Shown here: in pieces, positions 51,178-59,654 of the stretch
Layout of the letters: the number at the start of each line of letters is the position of its first letter
How positions within the stretch are numbered: the stretch's first letter is position 1
NCBI RefSeq assembly: GCF_001420695.1
Contig: NZ_LJJB01000007.1
Span: forward strand, 879,890-943,889
Direction of reading: 5' to 3'
DNA length: 64,000 nt
Source of the DNA: Brevibacillus choshinensis
Lineage (GTDB): Bacteria > Bacillota > Bacilli > Brevibacillales > Brevibacillaceae
Translations under genes and position numbers: made by a program
Notes under the pieces: model-generated
What the model was told of the DNA's origin: nothing
Databases searched by the model: none
Seen by the model: the letters and a program-made list of their open reading frames with translations, nothing else

Positions 51178-51390
51178 ATGTGGATCAAATGGGTAACGAT
51201 TCATGAGTCATACGGTCTTCCGCGAGTAGCGCAGGAGTGCCGCAGATACTTGGAGAGACAAGGGATACGTGTGCGGTTGTTCTCCAAACAAACGAAACGA
51301 GCAGGACATATATACATGCTGCAAGTGCCTTCTGATCAAGAGGAACAAGCGAGATACTGGCTACGCGAATTCAAAAGTTCCTTCCAATAA
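51178..51390 (+). CDS. Small conserved-looking protein of unknown function
   Basis: A 70-residue basic protein starting MWIKWVTIHESYGLPRV, with a predicted beta-alpha-beta pattern: VTIHE, a helix with CRRYLERQG, IRVRLFSK, then IYMLQVPSDQEEQARYWLRE. This looks like a small ferredoxin-like or DUF2007-type fold. AAAGGTGAGG lies about 7 bases before the ATG. It precedes the splB remnant by a few bases. I do not recognise a specific family. Confidence 0.55.
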   Translation: MWIKWVTIHESYGLPRVAQECRRYLERQGIRVRLFSKQTKRAGHIYMLQVPSDQEEQARYWLREFKSSFQ

Positions 51391-51398
51391 CGATAGTA

Positions 51399-51598
51399 GG
51401 CGGTCTGCCAACCTCATCCTGCATCGCTATCCAAAGACGAAGCTGGAGATGAAGGAAGAGGAACGAAAGTACAAATGGGGCAAGTACGGAAAAGGGATGT
51501 ACGTGTATCCTGACGTAAAGGCGAAGGCGCTGCAAGCTTACTTGGAAAAAGAGATCGCACGACTATTTCCGCAAGCCAAAATCGAGTACTTCACGTGA
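51399..51598 (+). pseudogene. splB: Spore photoproduct lyase C-terminal remnant
   Basis: Only about the last 65 residues remain: RYPKTKLEMKEEERKYKWG, then KYGKGMYVYP and the end PQAKIEYFT, which is the conserved C-terminus of SplB. The radical SAM core with its CxxxCxxC motif, about 280 residues, is absent, and the frame has no ribosome site. A deletion has joined this tail to the small gene upstream. SplB repairs spore photoproduct in germinating spores; a complete copy may exist elsewhere in the genome. Confidence 0.75.
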
Positions 51599-51733
51599 GT
51601 TGCGACAAGGAAACTGCCTGGATTGCGGGCAGTTTTTTCTTTTTTTGACAGAAACCGAATCGTTTCGACAAACGAATGTAAGCGTGCTACAATATGGAGT
51701 GCTCTCATTTTCGTGAAAGGAATCGAAGTATAC

Positions 51734-52375
51734 ATGAAGTCCATATTGATAACCGTTGAGGGGCCCATTGGGATCGGCAAGACATCGCTATCGCGAGAAT
51801 TGAGCAAAGCCTTTCAATTGGAGCTGCTGGAAGAGATTGTTTACGAAAATCCGTTTTTGGGCAAATTTTATGAAAACATAGCCGAGTGGAGCTTTCAGCT
51901 CGAGATGTTTTTCTTGTGCAACCGGTACAAACAGCTTCAGGATATTCATTCCCAGTATTTGAATCAAGGGACTTCTGTTGTCGCCGACTACAATATTTTC
52001 AAAAATACGATTTTTGCCAAACGAACTTTATCCGGTGACAACTTGCCCAAGTACCTCAAGATTTATGATATCCTGACAGAAGATTTGCCACAGGCTCATT
52101 TAGTCATTTATTTGACAGCATCCATCGATACGGTCATGAATCGCATCGCTTTGCGCGACCGGGAAATCGAAAGAAGCATGGACGTTGAGTACATGGAGAA
52201 CTTGATCGCGGATTACAACGAGTTTATGCAAGCATTTGAAAAGCACCACCCGGATACGCCGGTCATCAAGTTTGATTGTGACCATTTGGACTTTGTGCAT
52301 CGACCGGAAGATTTGCGCTACGTTCTGGAGGCAATCGGGCCAAAAGTACGTGAGCTGAAGTCAGTGCAAGGGTAA
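51734..52375 (+). CDS. Deoxynucleoside kinase 1 (deoxyguanosine kinase-like)
   Basis: A 213-residue deoxynucleoside kinase with P-loop EGPIGIGKTSLSREL, the substrate-binding NPFLGKFYEN, the catalytic region VVADYNIFKN (in place of the more usual DRS) and LID arginines in RIALRDREIERSM. It salvages purine deoxynucleosides with the paralogue that follows; B. subtilis dgk and dck are also adjacent. ATG 51734 is chosen by family length and alignment of MKSILITVEGPIG; AAAGGA lies 12 bases before it, a slightly long spacing. Confidence 0.85.
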   Translation: MKSILITVEGPIGIGKTSLSRELSKAFQLELLEEIVYENPFLGKFYENIAEWSFQLEMFFLCNRYKQLQDIHSQYLNQGTSVVADYNIFKNTIFAKRTLSGDNLPKYLKIYDILTEDLPQAHLVIYLTASIDTVMNRIALRDREIERSMDVEYMENLIADYNEFMQAFEKHHPDTPVIKFDCDHLDFVHRPEDLRYVLEAIGPKVRELKSVQG

Positions 52376-52420
52376 TAGGGGACGAGCTTTACGCTAGTAT
52401 GTGAATAAGGAGTTGCGTAC

Positions 52421-53107
52421 ATGTCTAGGTTTCAAAACAGCCATATCCGTGAAAAATACGGAATACCAAACAATGCGGTCATCACTATCGGTGGAACGGT
52501 AGGGGTAGGCAAATCAACATTCACACATGCGCTAGCCGAGCAGTTGGGTTTTCGCGTGTCTGTTGAAAAAGTGGACAACAACCCGTATTTGAGCCGTTAT
52601 TACGGTGATTTGTCGCGTTGGGGCTTTCATTTGCAAATTTTCTTTTTGGCTGAGCGTTTCAAGGAACAAAAGCGTATGTTTGACTATGGTGGAGGATTTG
52701 TTCAAGATCGCTCCATTTATGAAGATACAGGCATTTTTGCTCGCATGCTGTACGAGCAAGGGAATATGACAGAAGAGGACTACCGTACGTATACGGAATT
52801 GTTCGAAGCGATGGTCATGACGCCGTACTTCCCTCACCCGGATATTTTAATCTATCTGGAAGGCAGCTTTGACGACATCATCGACCGCGTGAAGGAGCGG
52901 GGACGTCCCATGGAACAACAGACCCCAGTCGATTACTGGCAGGATTTGTTTGGACGCTACGAAAAGTGGATCGGGTCTTTTACCGCCTGTCCAATCTTGC
53001 GAGTCAACATCAACGAGTACGATGTCGTAGAGGACCCATCCTCCGTGGAGCGCATCATCGCTCGCGTAGCAGAAAAGATTCGCATCGGCAGAGCAACACG
53101 ATTGTAG
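52421..53107 (+). CDS. Deoxynucleoside kinase 2 (deoxyadenosine/deoxycytidine kinase-like)
   Basis: A 228-residue paralogue of the preceding kinase: P-loop GGTVGVGKSTFTHAL, substrate loop NNPYLSRYYGD, the full DRS motif in FVQDRSIYEDTGIFA and LID VKERGRPMEQQ. The DRSIYED form matches deoxyadenosine/deoxycytidine kinases. AAGGAGTTG precedes the ATG. The gap to the first kinase is 45 bases, and a terminator follows, so the two form an operon. Confidence 0.88.
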   Translation: MSRFQNSHIREKYGIPNNAVITIGGTVGVGKSTFTHALAEQLGFRVSVEKVDNNPYLSRYYGDLSRWGFHLQIFFLAERFKEQKRMFDYGGGFVQDRSIYEDTGIFARMLYEQGNMTEEDYRTYTELFEAMVMTPYFPHPDILIYLEGSFDDIIDRVKERGRPMEQQTPVDYWQDLFGRYEKWIGSFTACPILRVNINEYDVVEDPSSVERIIARVAEKIRIGRATRL

Positions 53108-53154
53108 TTCACATTACCCGCAAGTACGACATTATTTATTGATTTTTTGTGCAG

Positions 53155-53196
53155 ACCCCTTCCTTAGTTATTCACCTTGGGAAGGGGTATTTTTGC
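53155..53196 (+). terminator. Terminator of the deoxynucleoside kinase operon
   Basis: ACCCCTTCC (53155-53163) and GGAAGGGGT (53180-53188), then ATTTTT. The 150 bases from here to the next gene hold only an extended -10 (TGGTATAAT near 53314) for the methyltransferase. Confidence 0.8.
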
Positions 53197-53350
53197 GGAC
53201 AAAGGCTTCTATGACCGAAATGGCAATCCATTATTTTGCAGTTGGAATCATCAAGGTGGCTGCGCAATGCACATCCAATCAGGGGAAATCGGCCTCGAAC
53301 AAACCCCGGTGTGGTATAATAACCCTATCTTAGACTAAAGGAGCTCATAC

Positions 53351-54088
53351 ATGGCAGAAGAATGGTTTGAACGCAGCTTTCGCGAAGATTACGTGCTGGT
53401 GTACCGGCATCGTGACGATTCGGCGGCCGATTCAGAGGTTGCCAATCTGCTGGCACGATTGCCGATCAAGGACACGGGGCGCGTGCTCGATCTTTGCTGC
53501 GGGAGCGGGCGTCATTCCCGTGCGCTGGCTCGCCGGGGGTACGAGGTGGTTGGTGTGGATCTGTCGCCTGTTCTCCTGCAGCTGGCAGAGGAACACAACG
53601 ACTATTCACATCTAAGTTTTACCCGCTGTGACATGCGCACGATCCCGTTTCAGAATGAATTTGACATTGTCGTCAATCTGTTTACCAGCTTTGGTTATTT
53701 TTCTACGGATGAGGAAAATGCAAAAGTGGTGCGGAATATGGCCCAAGCGCTGAAGCCAGGTGGAGAAGTCGTCATCGATTATCTGAGTCCTGTCTTCGTA
53801 AAAGAAAATCTCGTGCCAGAGTCTACCAAGGAAGCAGAAGGCATGTTGATTCACGAAAAGCGCTGGATAGAAGACGGATTCGTAAAAAAGCGGATTTCGA
53901 TCACCGATGATCAGTCGAGCGAACCGCGTGAGTATATGGAGCAAGTGCGATTGTTTACCGTCGAGCAAATGATATCCATGTTGGAGCAAGCAGGTTTTAT
54001 ACAAATCCAAGTGTTTGGAAACTACCAGTTTGAGCCGTATGTGGCCGCAGAATCTCCACGAATGATTTTCTACGCGATCAAGCAATAA
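53351..54088 (+). CDS. Class I SAM-dependent methyltransferase
   Basis: A 245-residue Rossmann-fold methyltransferase with motif I LDLCCGSGRHSRALARRG, acidic end of beta2 VVGVDLSP and motif IV DIVVNLFTSFGYF. The insertion with VFVKENLVPES is typical of a Bacillales family often annotated as YodH/UbiE-like. Substrate unknown. SD AAAGGAGC precedes the start. Monocistronic. Confidence 0.85.
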   Translation: MAEEWFERSFREDYVLVYRHRDDSAADSEVANLLARLPIKDTGRVLDLCCGSGRHSRALARRGYEVVGVDLSPVLLQLAEEHNDYSHLSFTRCDMRTIPFQNEFDIVVNLFTSFGYFSTDEENAKVVRNMAQALKPGGEVVIDYLSPVFVKENLVPESTKEAEGMLIHEKRWIEDGFVKKRISITDDQSSEPREYMEQVRLFTVEQMISMLEQAGFIQIQVFGNYQFEPYVAAESPRMIFYAIKQ

Positions 54089-54176
54089 AAGGCTAGTGAT
54101 CTACGTGACTATCCTGCCAGTCCCGTGAATATGATGGTGTTACAACCGTTCATCGGACAAAAGGGGGGCGCTGCTT

Positions 54177-54461
54177 TTGAGTAAACTGTCTTTGGAGCAG
54201 GTCAAACTGTATTTGGGCAAAGTGCCTGGCTGGAAGTTGGTCGAAGATCGGATGGCATTATCCCGTACTTATCATTGTCGTGATTTTGGTACAGCGATCA
54301 GCTTCGTGAATCGGGTAGCCGAGCTATTGGAGTATGACAGCCAGCACGTAGAAATTCATGTGAATGGCGGGTTGGTAACGTTTACTTTAGCAACCCGTGA
54401 AGCAAAAGGATTGACAGGCAAAGATTTTGCACTCGCTCAAACCATCAGCAAAGTGAGCTAG
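54177..54461 (+). CDS. Pterin carbinolamine dehydratase-like protein with altered active site
   Basis: A 94-residue protein of the PCD/DCoH fold (4a-hydroxytetrahydrobiopterin dehydratase family). The C-terminal landmark KGLTGKDFALAQTI is clear. However, the catalytic HHP motif is replaced by QHV in EYDSQHVEIHV, and the third histidine (TH) is arginine in LATRE. At most one of the three catalytic histidines remains, so dehydratase activity is doubtful. TTG start with AAGGGGGG about 10 bases upstream. It begins a cluster of small genes of unrelated function. Confidence 0.8.
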   Translation: MSKLSLEQVKLYLGKVPGWKLVEDRMALSRTYHCRDFGTAISFVNRVAELLEYDSQHVEIHVNGGLVTFTLATREAKGLTGKDFALAQTISKVS

Positions 54462-54565
54462 ACCGGATAGGATAAGCCGCTTCGACAGTTGAAGCGGTAT
54501 TTCTTTTGGCTTTCAGCGGCTGGTCTGATATGATGGGCAGTAACATCACTTTCGGAGGGATAGAC

Positions 54566-54889
54566 ATGGATATTCAACAACACGAACGACTGCTCCGCCT
54601 TTTGACGGACGAATTTGAAAACCAGGTAACGACGATTACTTTTACACAATGGGATACAGATCGTGAGGATGAGGAAGAAGAAACGCAATTCAAGGGCAAG
54701 CTAACTGGCTTTAAACTCACGGAGAACGAGTTTGAAGAAAAAGATCTGTTGCTACTGTTTGTAGACGAAGAGGCAGAAACCGTGGAAATCTTGATGGAAA
54801 TTCCAGGTGAGGAAGTAGACCTGGCCACTTATGAAGAAGGACGCCTCGCCATTTTTGGCACCGAAGCGGAAGTCGTTCTGGAGAAATGA
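54566..54889 (+). CDS. Acidic hypothetical protein
   Basis: A 107-residue, strongly acidic protein without signal peptide or membrane segment. A beta-rich body with TTITFTQWDTDREDEEEE and FKGKLTGFKLTENEFEEK followed by LLLLFVDEEAETVEILMEIP suggests a small beta-barrel or sandwich. I do not recognise a family. ATG 54566 has CGGAGGGA about 6 bases upstream. The stop overlaps the start of the next gene (ATGA), so the two proteins are translationally coupled and may work together. Confidence 0.65.
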   Translation: MDIQQHERLLRLLTDEFENQVTTITFTQWDTDREDEEEETQFKGKLTGFKLTENEFEEKDLLLLFVDEEAETVEILMEIPGEEVDLATYEEGRLAIFGTEAEVVLEK

Positions 54890-55659
54890 AACCGCAGCAA
54901 CGATATCGTTATGTCGGTACGCCTGATCCGATGACACAAAAAGAGGCGTACCACTGTGAAAAATACATCAAGAAGAATCGTGGCGAGTTCGTTCGAGCAG
55001 GGGAGTATTGGGTGGATGTGTCTGCCTTGCTTTCCCTCTTTCATCTCGATTGCTGGAATTGCCGGACCGTTCACCGTGAGACCTGCTGTGAAGGTGGACA
55101 ACCATACGCGGTTGAAAAGGGACAGATTCCCGTAATGGAAGCAGAGCTGCCAAACATCGCGGCTCGCTTGAAAGAAGAAGGAGAGCGTAAAAATTGGCTG
55201 GAGAAGGGCATTTGGGATGTGAGTCAACTGCCAGGGACGATCCGTATGCGTCACGGCGACTGTCTCTTTTATCAAGAGAATAACGGTAAGTACGGCTGCG
55301 CGATTCACGCGTACGCGGAACAGACCGGACGAGAGCTCCACCCGCTCAAGCCATTTAGCTGTCAATTGTATCCGATTGATTTGATTGAGACAGGAGAAGG
55401 GATCTTGTTAACCGCTGTTACGACAGAGACTTCTTCATTCTCACGTTGGGGAACTGACTATCTGGAGCATTTTTATTGCGCCAGTATCGAACGGCGCAAG
55501 CTTGCTGTACATGTGGACGATACGTTGTTTGCACTGGATGGATATCGACCTGCTTATGAATGGAATCTACCATTACTCCGGTATTTGCTACAAGATCAGT
55601 CACCACAAGTAGAAACGATTCTGACAGAACGTTACCTGCGCGTAGGTCTTGGCATCTGA
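54886..55659 (+). CDS. Cysteine-rich DUF3109-like protein
   Basis: A 257-residue cytoplasmic protein with cysteine clusters HLDCWNCRTVHRETCCEGG, RHGDCLFYQENNGKYGC and FSCQLYPIDL, the pattern of the YkgJ/DUF3109 group that probably binds a metal or Fe-S cluster. Function unknown; FliB-type lysine methylases share the motif. Overlap with the acidic protein gene upstream indicates coupling. No other conserved partner is visible. Confidence 0.75.
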   Translation: MKPQQRYRYVGTPDPMTQKEAYHCEKYIKKNRGEFVRAGEYWVDVSALLSLFHLDCWNCRTVHRETCCEGGQPYAVEKGQIPVMEAELPNIAARLKEEGERKNWLEKGIWDVSQLPGTIRMRHGDCLFYQENNGKYGCAIHAYAEQTGRELHPLKPFSCQLYPIDLIETGEGILLTAVTTETSSFSRWGTDYLEHFYCASIERRKLAVHVDDTLFALDGYRPAYEWNLPLLRYLLQDQSPQVETILTERYLRVGLGI

Positions 55660-55727
55660 TTGGAACGACGGTTGCCTTGTGATATGATGGGAACGGCATT
55701 TAGTAGATTCGCAAAGGAGAAACAGCA

Positions 55728-56237
55728 ATGAAATTCAAGACAACCCAAGACTCTCGAACCATTCAGGCTTCTCTGGTTCAACCTTCTGACACGAATTATC
55801 ACGGTACGATCTTTGGGGGCACGATGATGGCCTATGTAGATGAAGTGGCCGCCATCGCTGCGATGCGCCATTCGCGTCGCCCAGTCGTAACGGCTTCTAT
55901 AGACTCCATCGATTTCCTGGCACCCGTCAAAATGGGGCATTCCATTTGTCTCGAAGCGTTTGTTTCTTCTACAGGAAGAACGTCAATGGAAGTTTTTGTG
56001 AAGGTGATATCAGAAAATCTGCAAACGGGCGTACGCGTTTTGACCGCAACCTCGTTTCTCACCTTCGTCGCTTTGGACGAAGCTGGCAACCCTACGGATG
56101 TGCCTAGCATCGTTCCGGAAACCGATGAGGAGAAGCGATTGATGGCGTCAGCTGAAGAACGCAAGAAAATGCGTAAAGAGCGCAAAGCCAACACACAAGC
56201 GTTTATCAGCCAGCTGACGATTGAAAAGACGATCTAA
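55728..56237 (+). CDS. Acyl-CoA thioesterase, hotdog fold (YkhA-like)
   Basis: A 169-residue single-hotdog thioesterase of the YciA/BFIT group: NYHGTIFGGTMMAYVDEVAA is the hotdog helix with the catalytic Asp, followed by DSIDFLAPVKMGHSI. It hydrolyses acyl-CoA, tuning CoA pools. The C-terminus is Lys/Arg/Glu-rich (EERKKMRKERKA). AAAGGAGAAA precedes the ATG. Close homologue of B. subtilis YkhA. Monocistronic or joined to the aldo-keto reductase gene 71 bases on. Confidence 0.87.
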   Translation: MKFKTTQDSRTIQASLVQPSDTNYHGTIFGGTMMAYVDEVAAIAAMRHSRRPVVTASIDSIDFLAPVKMGHSICLEAFVSSTGRTSMEVFVKVISENLQTGVRVLTATSFLTFVALDEAGNPTDVPSIVPETDEEKRLMASAEERKKMRKERKANTQAFISQLTIEKTI

Positions 56238-56308
56238 TTCGCGATGGCTGCACCTGAGCGACAGTTCGCTCGGTTGCCATAAGGTAGCAAAAAAGGGGAG
56301 GGGCTTGC

Positions 56309-57229
56309 ATGAAGTACCGCAGATTGGGGAAAACAGATCTGAATGTTTCGGTGGTTGGAGTAGGTACTTGGCAATTTGGCGGCGAATGGGGAATGGACTT
56401 TTCTCAACACGACGTCGATCAGATCCTGGACAAGGCAAAAGAACTCGGTATTAATTTGATCGATACTGCAGAATGCTATGGCGATCATTTGTCCGAGAGC
56501 CTGATCGGGGATTACCTTCGTAGAAATCGTCGTGAAGACTGGGTCGTAGCCACCAAATTCGGTCATCATTTTCATGACAAGTTCACCCGTACGAACCAAT
56601 ATGGGGCGGCAGAAGTATTGCAGCAACTCGATCGCTCTTTGGGAGCTCTGAAAACGGATTACATTGATTTGTATCAGTTCCATTCCGGTCCAGATGAGTC
56701 CTTTGATAACGACGAGCTTTGGACCATGCTCGATAAACAAGTACAAGCAGGGAAAATCAGACATCTGGGCCTCTCTATCGCCAAAAATGAAAACCTGCAT
56801 CAGACACAGTCCGCGTCGCAGGTAAATGCAAAAACCATTCAAGTCGTGTACAACCGCTTAGATCGTAAACCTGAGGAAGCTGTATTTGCTTCCTGCGAGC
56901 AGCAAGATCTGGGAGTCTTGGCACGTGTGCCTTTGGCGAGTGGATACTTGAGTGGCAAATACAAGCCAGGTTCCGTTTTTGCGGGGAACGATGTCAGACA
57001 CCGTCACGATCAGGAGCACGTCGCTAATCTTCTCAAACAGGTGGAAGAGATCAAGCAAAATGAATTACCTGAAGGAATGGATATGGCGCAGTGGGCATTG
57101 GCCTGGTGCCTCAAGCATCCTGCTGTCACGACCGTCATTCCGGGAAGCAAAAGCCCGGCTCAGGTGGAAGCGAATGCCAAAGCAGCAGATTTCGTGAGCG
57201 AAGATCATCCGCAAGCGATCGTACAATAA
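56309..57229 (+). CDS. Aldo-keto reductase
   Basis: A 306-residue (alpha/beta)8 NADPH-dependent reductase. The catalytic tetrad is visible: Asp and Tyr in IDTAECYGDHLSE, Lys in VATKFGHHF, His in YQFHSGP. The cofactor-binding end is VIPGSKSPAQVEANAKA. The sequence is of the AKR11/AKR12 type general-stress reductases; substrate unknown. SD AAGGGGAGGGG. Confidence 0.9.
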   Translation: MKYRRLGKTDLNVSVVGVGTWQFGGEWGMDFSQHDVDQILDKAKELGINLIDTAECYGDHLSESLIGDYLRRNRREDWVVATKFGHHFHDKFTRTNQYGAAEVLQQLDRSLGALKTDYIDLYQFHSGPDESFDNDELWTMLDKQVQAGKIRHLGLSIAKNENLHQTQSASQVNAKTIQVVYNRLDRKPEEAVFASCEQQDLGVLARVPLASGYLSGKYKPGSVFAGNDVRHRHDQEHVANLLKQVEEIKQNELPEGMDMAQWALAWCLKHPAVTTVIPGSKSPAQVEANAKAADFVSEDHPQAIVQ

Positions 57230-57244
57230 CGGAAAAAAAAGAGG

Positions 57245-57277
57245 AAAGGGGCTGCGTCAAAGGACACGCCCCTTTTT
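57245..57277. terminator. Bidirectional terminator
   Basis: AAAGGGGC and GCCCCTTTTT with a 15-base loop, between the reductase gene (+) and the DCC gene (-); T-runs on both strands. Confidence 0.75.
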
Positions 57278-57290
57278 GCTTGGGCTCTTG

Positions 57291-57713
57291 TTATTCTAAA
57301 AAGCGGGATCTGATGTCGGGAGTTGGCAACATGCATTGCTCGGATTGGCCTAACCACCGATAGCGATTCCGTGCGATCCAATTATACACTACATCACGAA
57401 GTCCTCGGGGGAATGCCATTCCAATCAACGATAGCGCTGGCCATGCTCCGCTGAGCTTTCGTCCCACACGCAGGACTGCATCGGATTTTGTATAGAGCTC
57501 TCCGTCCTCAATCAAGACAACAGACTGTAGATTGCCTTCGTACCGATAAGCAGACAAGAGCTCCTGCCCTTTTTCGGATTGCAAAGAGGCAAAATGAATG
57601 CGGCCAATAGGATCACGCTGCAATATAAATTGAACGGCACCGTGGCACAAATGACAGACGCCATCAAAAAGTAATATCGATGCGGGTCGGACTGGCTGTT
57701 TGGATGAATTCAT
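57291..57713 (-). CDS. yuxK: DCC-family thiol-disulfide oxidoreductase-like protein (YuxK)
   Basis: A 140-residue protein of DUF393. The family motif DGxCxxC is present as LLFDGVCHLCHGAVQFIL, followed by FASLQSEKGQELLS and a C-terminal YNWIARNRYRWLG. The fold is thioredoxin-like by prediction, but a redox function is not proven. Start has GGAGGGCTG upstream. It lies 90 bases behind hutH on the same strand with no terminator between, so some read-through is likely. Confidence 0.85.
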   Translation of the reverse strand: MNSSKQPVRPASILLFDGVCHLCHGAVQFILQRDPIGRIHFASLQSEKGQELLSAYRYEGNLQSVVLIEDGELYTKSDAVLRVGRKLSGAWPALSLIGMAFPRGLRDVVYNWIARNRYRWLGQSEQCMLPTPDIRSRFLE

Positions 57714-57802
57714 AGGGCAGCCCTCCAGGTTACGCTTGCATTGCCTTCTCCTATATCATAGCAGACGACAGCCGTAAAATGAATGGGGCTGTAAGGAGCT
57801 GC

Positions 57803-59311
57803 TTACACCCACATGAGAGATCCTTCATGAACCAGCTTCTCTGCTTGGAGCAAATCAGGGTGCATCTCTCTGTCGTCAGTGAGACGTGGAATGACTTTTC
57901 GAATCTGTTCATAGGCGCGTCCTGTACCTTTTCCGAGAGCGCCCGAACCAAAATCAATCGCTTGCGCTGCGGCCAAATATTCGATAGCGAGAACTTTTGT
58001 CGTATTGGCGACGACTGTGCGCAATTTGCGAGTAGCTGTGGTTCCCATGCTCACGTGATCTTCCTGGTTGGCGGAAGAAGGGATGGAATCGACGGAAGCA
58101 GGATGGCACAACACTTTATTTTCAGAAACAATAGAGGCTGCCACGTATTGGGTAATCATAAATCCAGAGTGAAGCCCTCCATTTTCCGTCAGGAAGCCAG
58201 GGAGTCCACTCAGCTGTGGATTGACGAGCCGCTCCGTGCGACGCTCAGAAATGTTGGCCAGCTCCGCAATGGCGATCGCCATAAAATCAGCTGCAAAGGC
58301 CATGGGCTGTCCATGGAAGTTGCCGCCGGAGATGATATCGCCTGTCTCCGTAAACAATATAGGGTTGTCTGTGACGCTATTGCATTCGCGCGTGACCGTT
58401 GTCCAGACATATTCGAGGGTATCTCGGGTAGCGCCATGTACCTGTGGAATGCAGCGCAGGCTGTACGGATCTTGCACGCGCAATTCTCCTTGATCTGTCG
58501 TTCTCTCGCTACCTTGGAGGTGAATGAGAAGCTTGCGTGCCGATTCTTGTTGGCCAGGATGAGGGCGTACGAGATGGAGCTGCGGGTCAAACGCTTTCGG
58601 TATGCCCCGCAGAGCTTCCACTGTCATGGCGGAAATGACCTCGGCACTCTCCATCAGAACACGTGAATCGTAAAGTGCCAGGCAGAGTTGTGCGGTCATG
58701 GCTTGTGTCCCGTTGATGAGGGCAAGACCTTCTTTGGCTTGGAGACGAATGGGAGCGAGGCCTACCTGCTCTAGAGCAGCTTTGCCAGATAGACGCTGAC
58801 CATTTACTTCAGCTTCGCCCTTGCCCAACATAACCAATACCATATGGGCGAGAGGGGCGAGGTCACCGCTTGCACCCAAAGAACCCTGTTGAGGAATAAT
58901 CGGATGGACACCACGATTGCATAGCTCGACGAGGTGGAGTAGCGTTTCTTCACGGATACCAGAGAAGCCTTTGGCTAATGCATTAATACGGAGTGCCATC
59001 ATGGAGCGAACGACTTCCAAGGGATAAGGTTCACCCATGCCGCACGCGTGACTCATAATAAGGTTCTCCTGCAGATTGCTCACATCGTCACCGGAGATCA
59101 TTACATCGGAAAATTTGCCAAAACCGGTAGTGATGCCATAAACCACGCGTTGCTCCTTGATTATTTGCTCGACCATGTTGCGGGATTGTCGCACATTTTC
59201 TAAAGCATCCGCTGTAAGCTCAATCCGAACACCATTTCTGGCGATGGACACAACCTCTTCAATACCCAAGTGATTCCCATCCATTTTCAAAACGTTTGTT
59301 TGCTGATTCAT
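57803..59311 (-). CDS. hutH: Histidine ammonia-lyase
   Basis: A 502-residue enzyme that deaminates histidine to urocanate. The Ala-Ser-Gly triad that forms the MIO cofactor is in GSLGASGDLAPLAHM; the catalytic tyrosine is in YGITTGFGKFSD. Strong AAGGAGG before the ATG. No hutU, hutI, hutG or hutM follows, so the pathway is not clustered here. Expression is probably controlled by HutP-type antitermination at the hairpin just upstream, as in B. subtilis, where hutP precedes hutH; here no hutP gene is adjacent. Confidence 0.93.
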   Translation of the reverse strand: MNQQTNVLKMDGNHLGIEEVVSIARNGVRIELTADALENVRQSRNMVEQIIKEQRVVYGITTGFGKFSDVMISGDDVSNLQENLIMSHACGMGEPYPLEVVRSMMALRINALAKGFSGIREETLLHLVELCNRGVHPIIPQQGSLGASGDLAPLAHMVLVMLGKGEAEVNGQRLSGKAALEQVGLAPIRLQAKEGLALINGTQAMTAQLCLALYDSRVLMESAEVISAMTVEALRGIPKAFDPQLHLVRPHPGQQESARKLLIHLQGSERTTDQGELRVQDPYSLRCIPQVHGATRDTLEYVWTTVTRECNSVTDNPILFTETGDIISGGNFHGQPMAFAADFMAIAIAELANISERRTERLVNPQLSGLPGFLTENGGLHSGFMITQYVAASIVSENKVLCHPASVDSIPSSANQEDHVSMGTTATRKLRTVVANTTKVLAIEYLAAAQAIDFGSGALGKGTGRAYEQIRKVIPRLTDDREMHPDLLQAEKLVHEGSLMWV

Positions 59312-59343
59312 GACTGATTTTCCTCCTTTAGCATAGCAGAGAA

Positions 59344-59385
59344 CGAAAAGAAAGAGGGGTTAGGATACTAGATCCTAACCCCTCT
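59344..59385 (-). promoter_or_regulatory. Probable HutP-responsive attenuator of hutH
   Basis: On the minus strand AGAGGGGTTAGGAT pairs with ATCCTAACCCCTCT around loop CTAGT, then TTCTTTT: an intrinsic terminator 33 bases before the hutH start. Its 5' half reads GAG-GGGT-TAG-GATC-TAG, three NAG triplets with exact 4-base spacers, the RNA motif bound by B. subtilis HutP with histidine and Mg2+. Binding would stop the hairpin forming. Other leader sequence from 59386 to 59487 shows no second obvious site. Confidence 0.75.
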
Positions 59386-59493
59386 TCCTGGGCATGTATG
59401 TGATTGGGCAAAACGTGAAAGCCTTTTTCCCGGCATACGTCTTCCTCACTTTCGTTCATGTGCAGCTGTCTGATTATTTTTATAAGTACCTCA

Positions 59494-59521
59494 ATTGTAA
59501 CCTATGCATTTGCGCAGTCAA
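59494..59521 (-). promoter_or_regulatory. Sigma-A promoter of hutH
   Basis: On the minus strand TTGACT (59521-59516) and TACAAT (59499-59494), 16 bases apart. The predicted leader of about 175 bases contains the attenuator. The 59312-59654 intergenic region otherwise holds a CATACCAT box (59620-59627) on the plus strand that weakly resembles a sporulation sigma -10 for the repeat protein. Confidence 0.75.
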
Positions 59522-59654
59522 GTGGCATGTTGTCACGGCGACTCACTATTTTTTCAAAAAACGGGCTTAGTCCTTTTTCGTAAACTGGGCGAGTGTCGTT
59601 TCTTGAGCGGGATAAACGTCATACCATGTACTGTGTGATTTCACTAGAAAGGAC

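Noticed and set aside
51269-51400. N-terminal part of the frame that leads into the splB remnant
   Set aside because: Out of frame with the small protein at 51178-51390, which has the better SD; only the SplB-like part after about 51399 is meaningful.
53139-53333. 64-residue open frame between the kinases and the methyltransferase
   Set aside because: It spans a terminator and has no ribosome site.
57779-58666. 295-residue plus-strand open frame
   Set aside because: Antisense to hutH, which is intact with its MIO motif.
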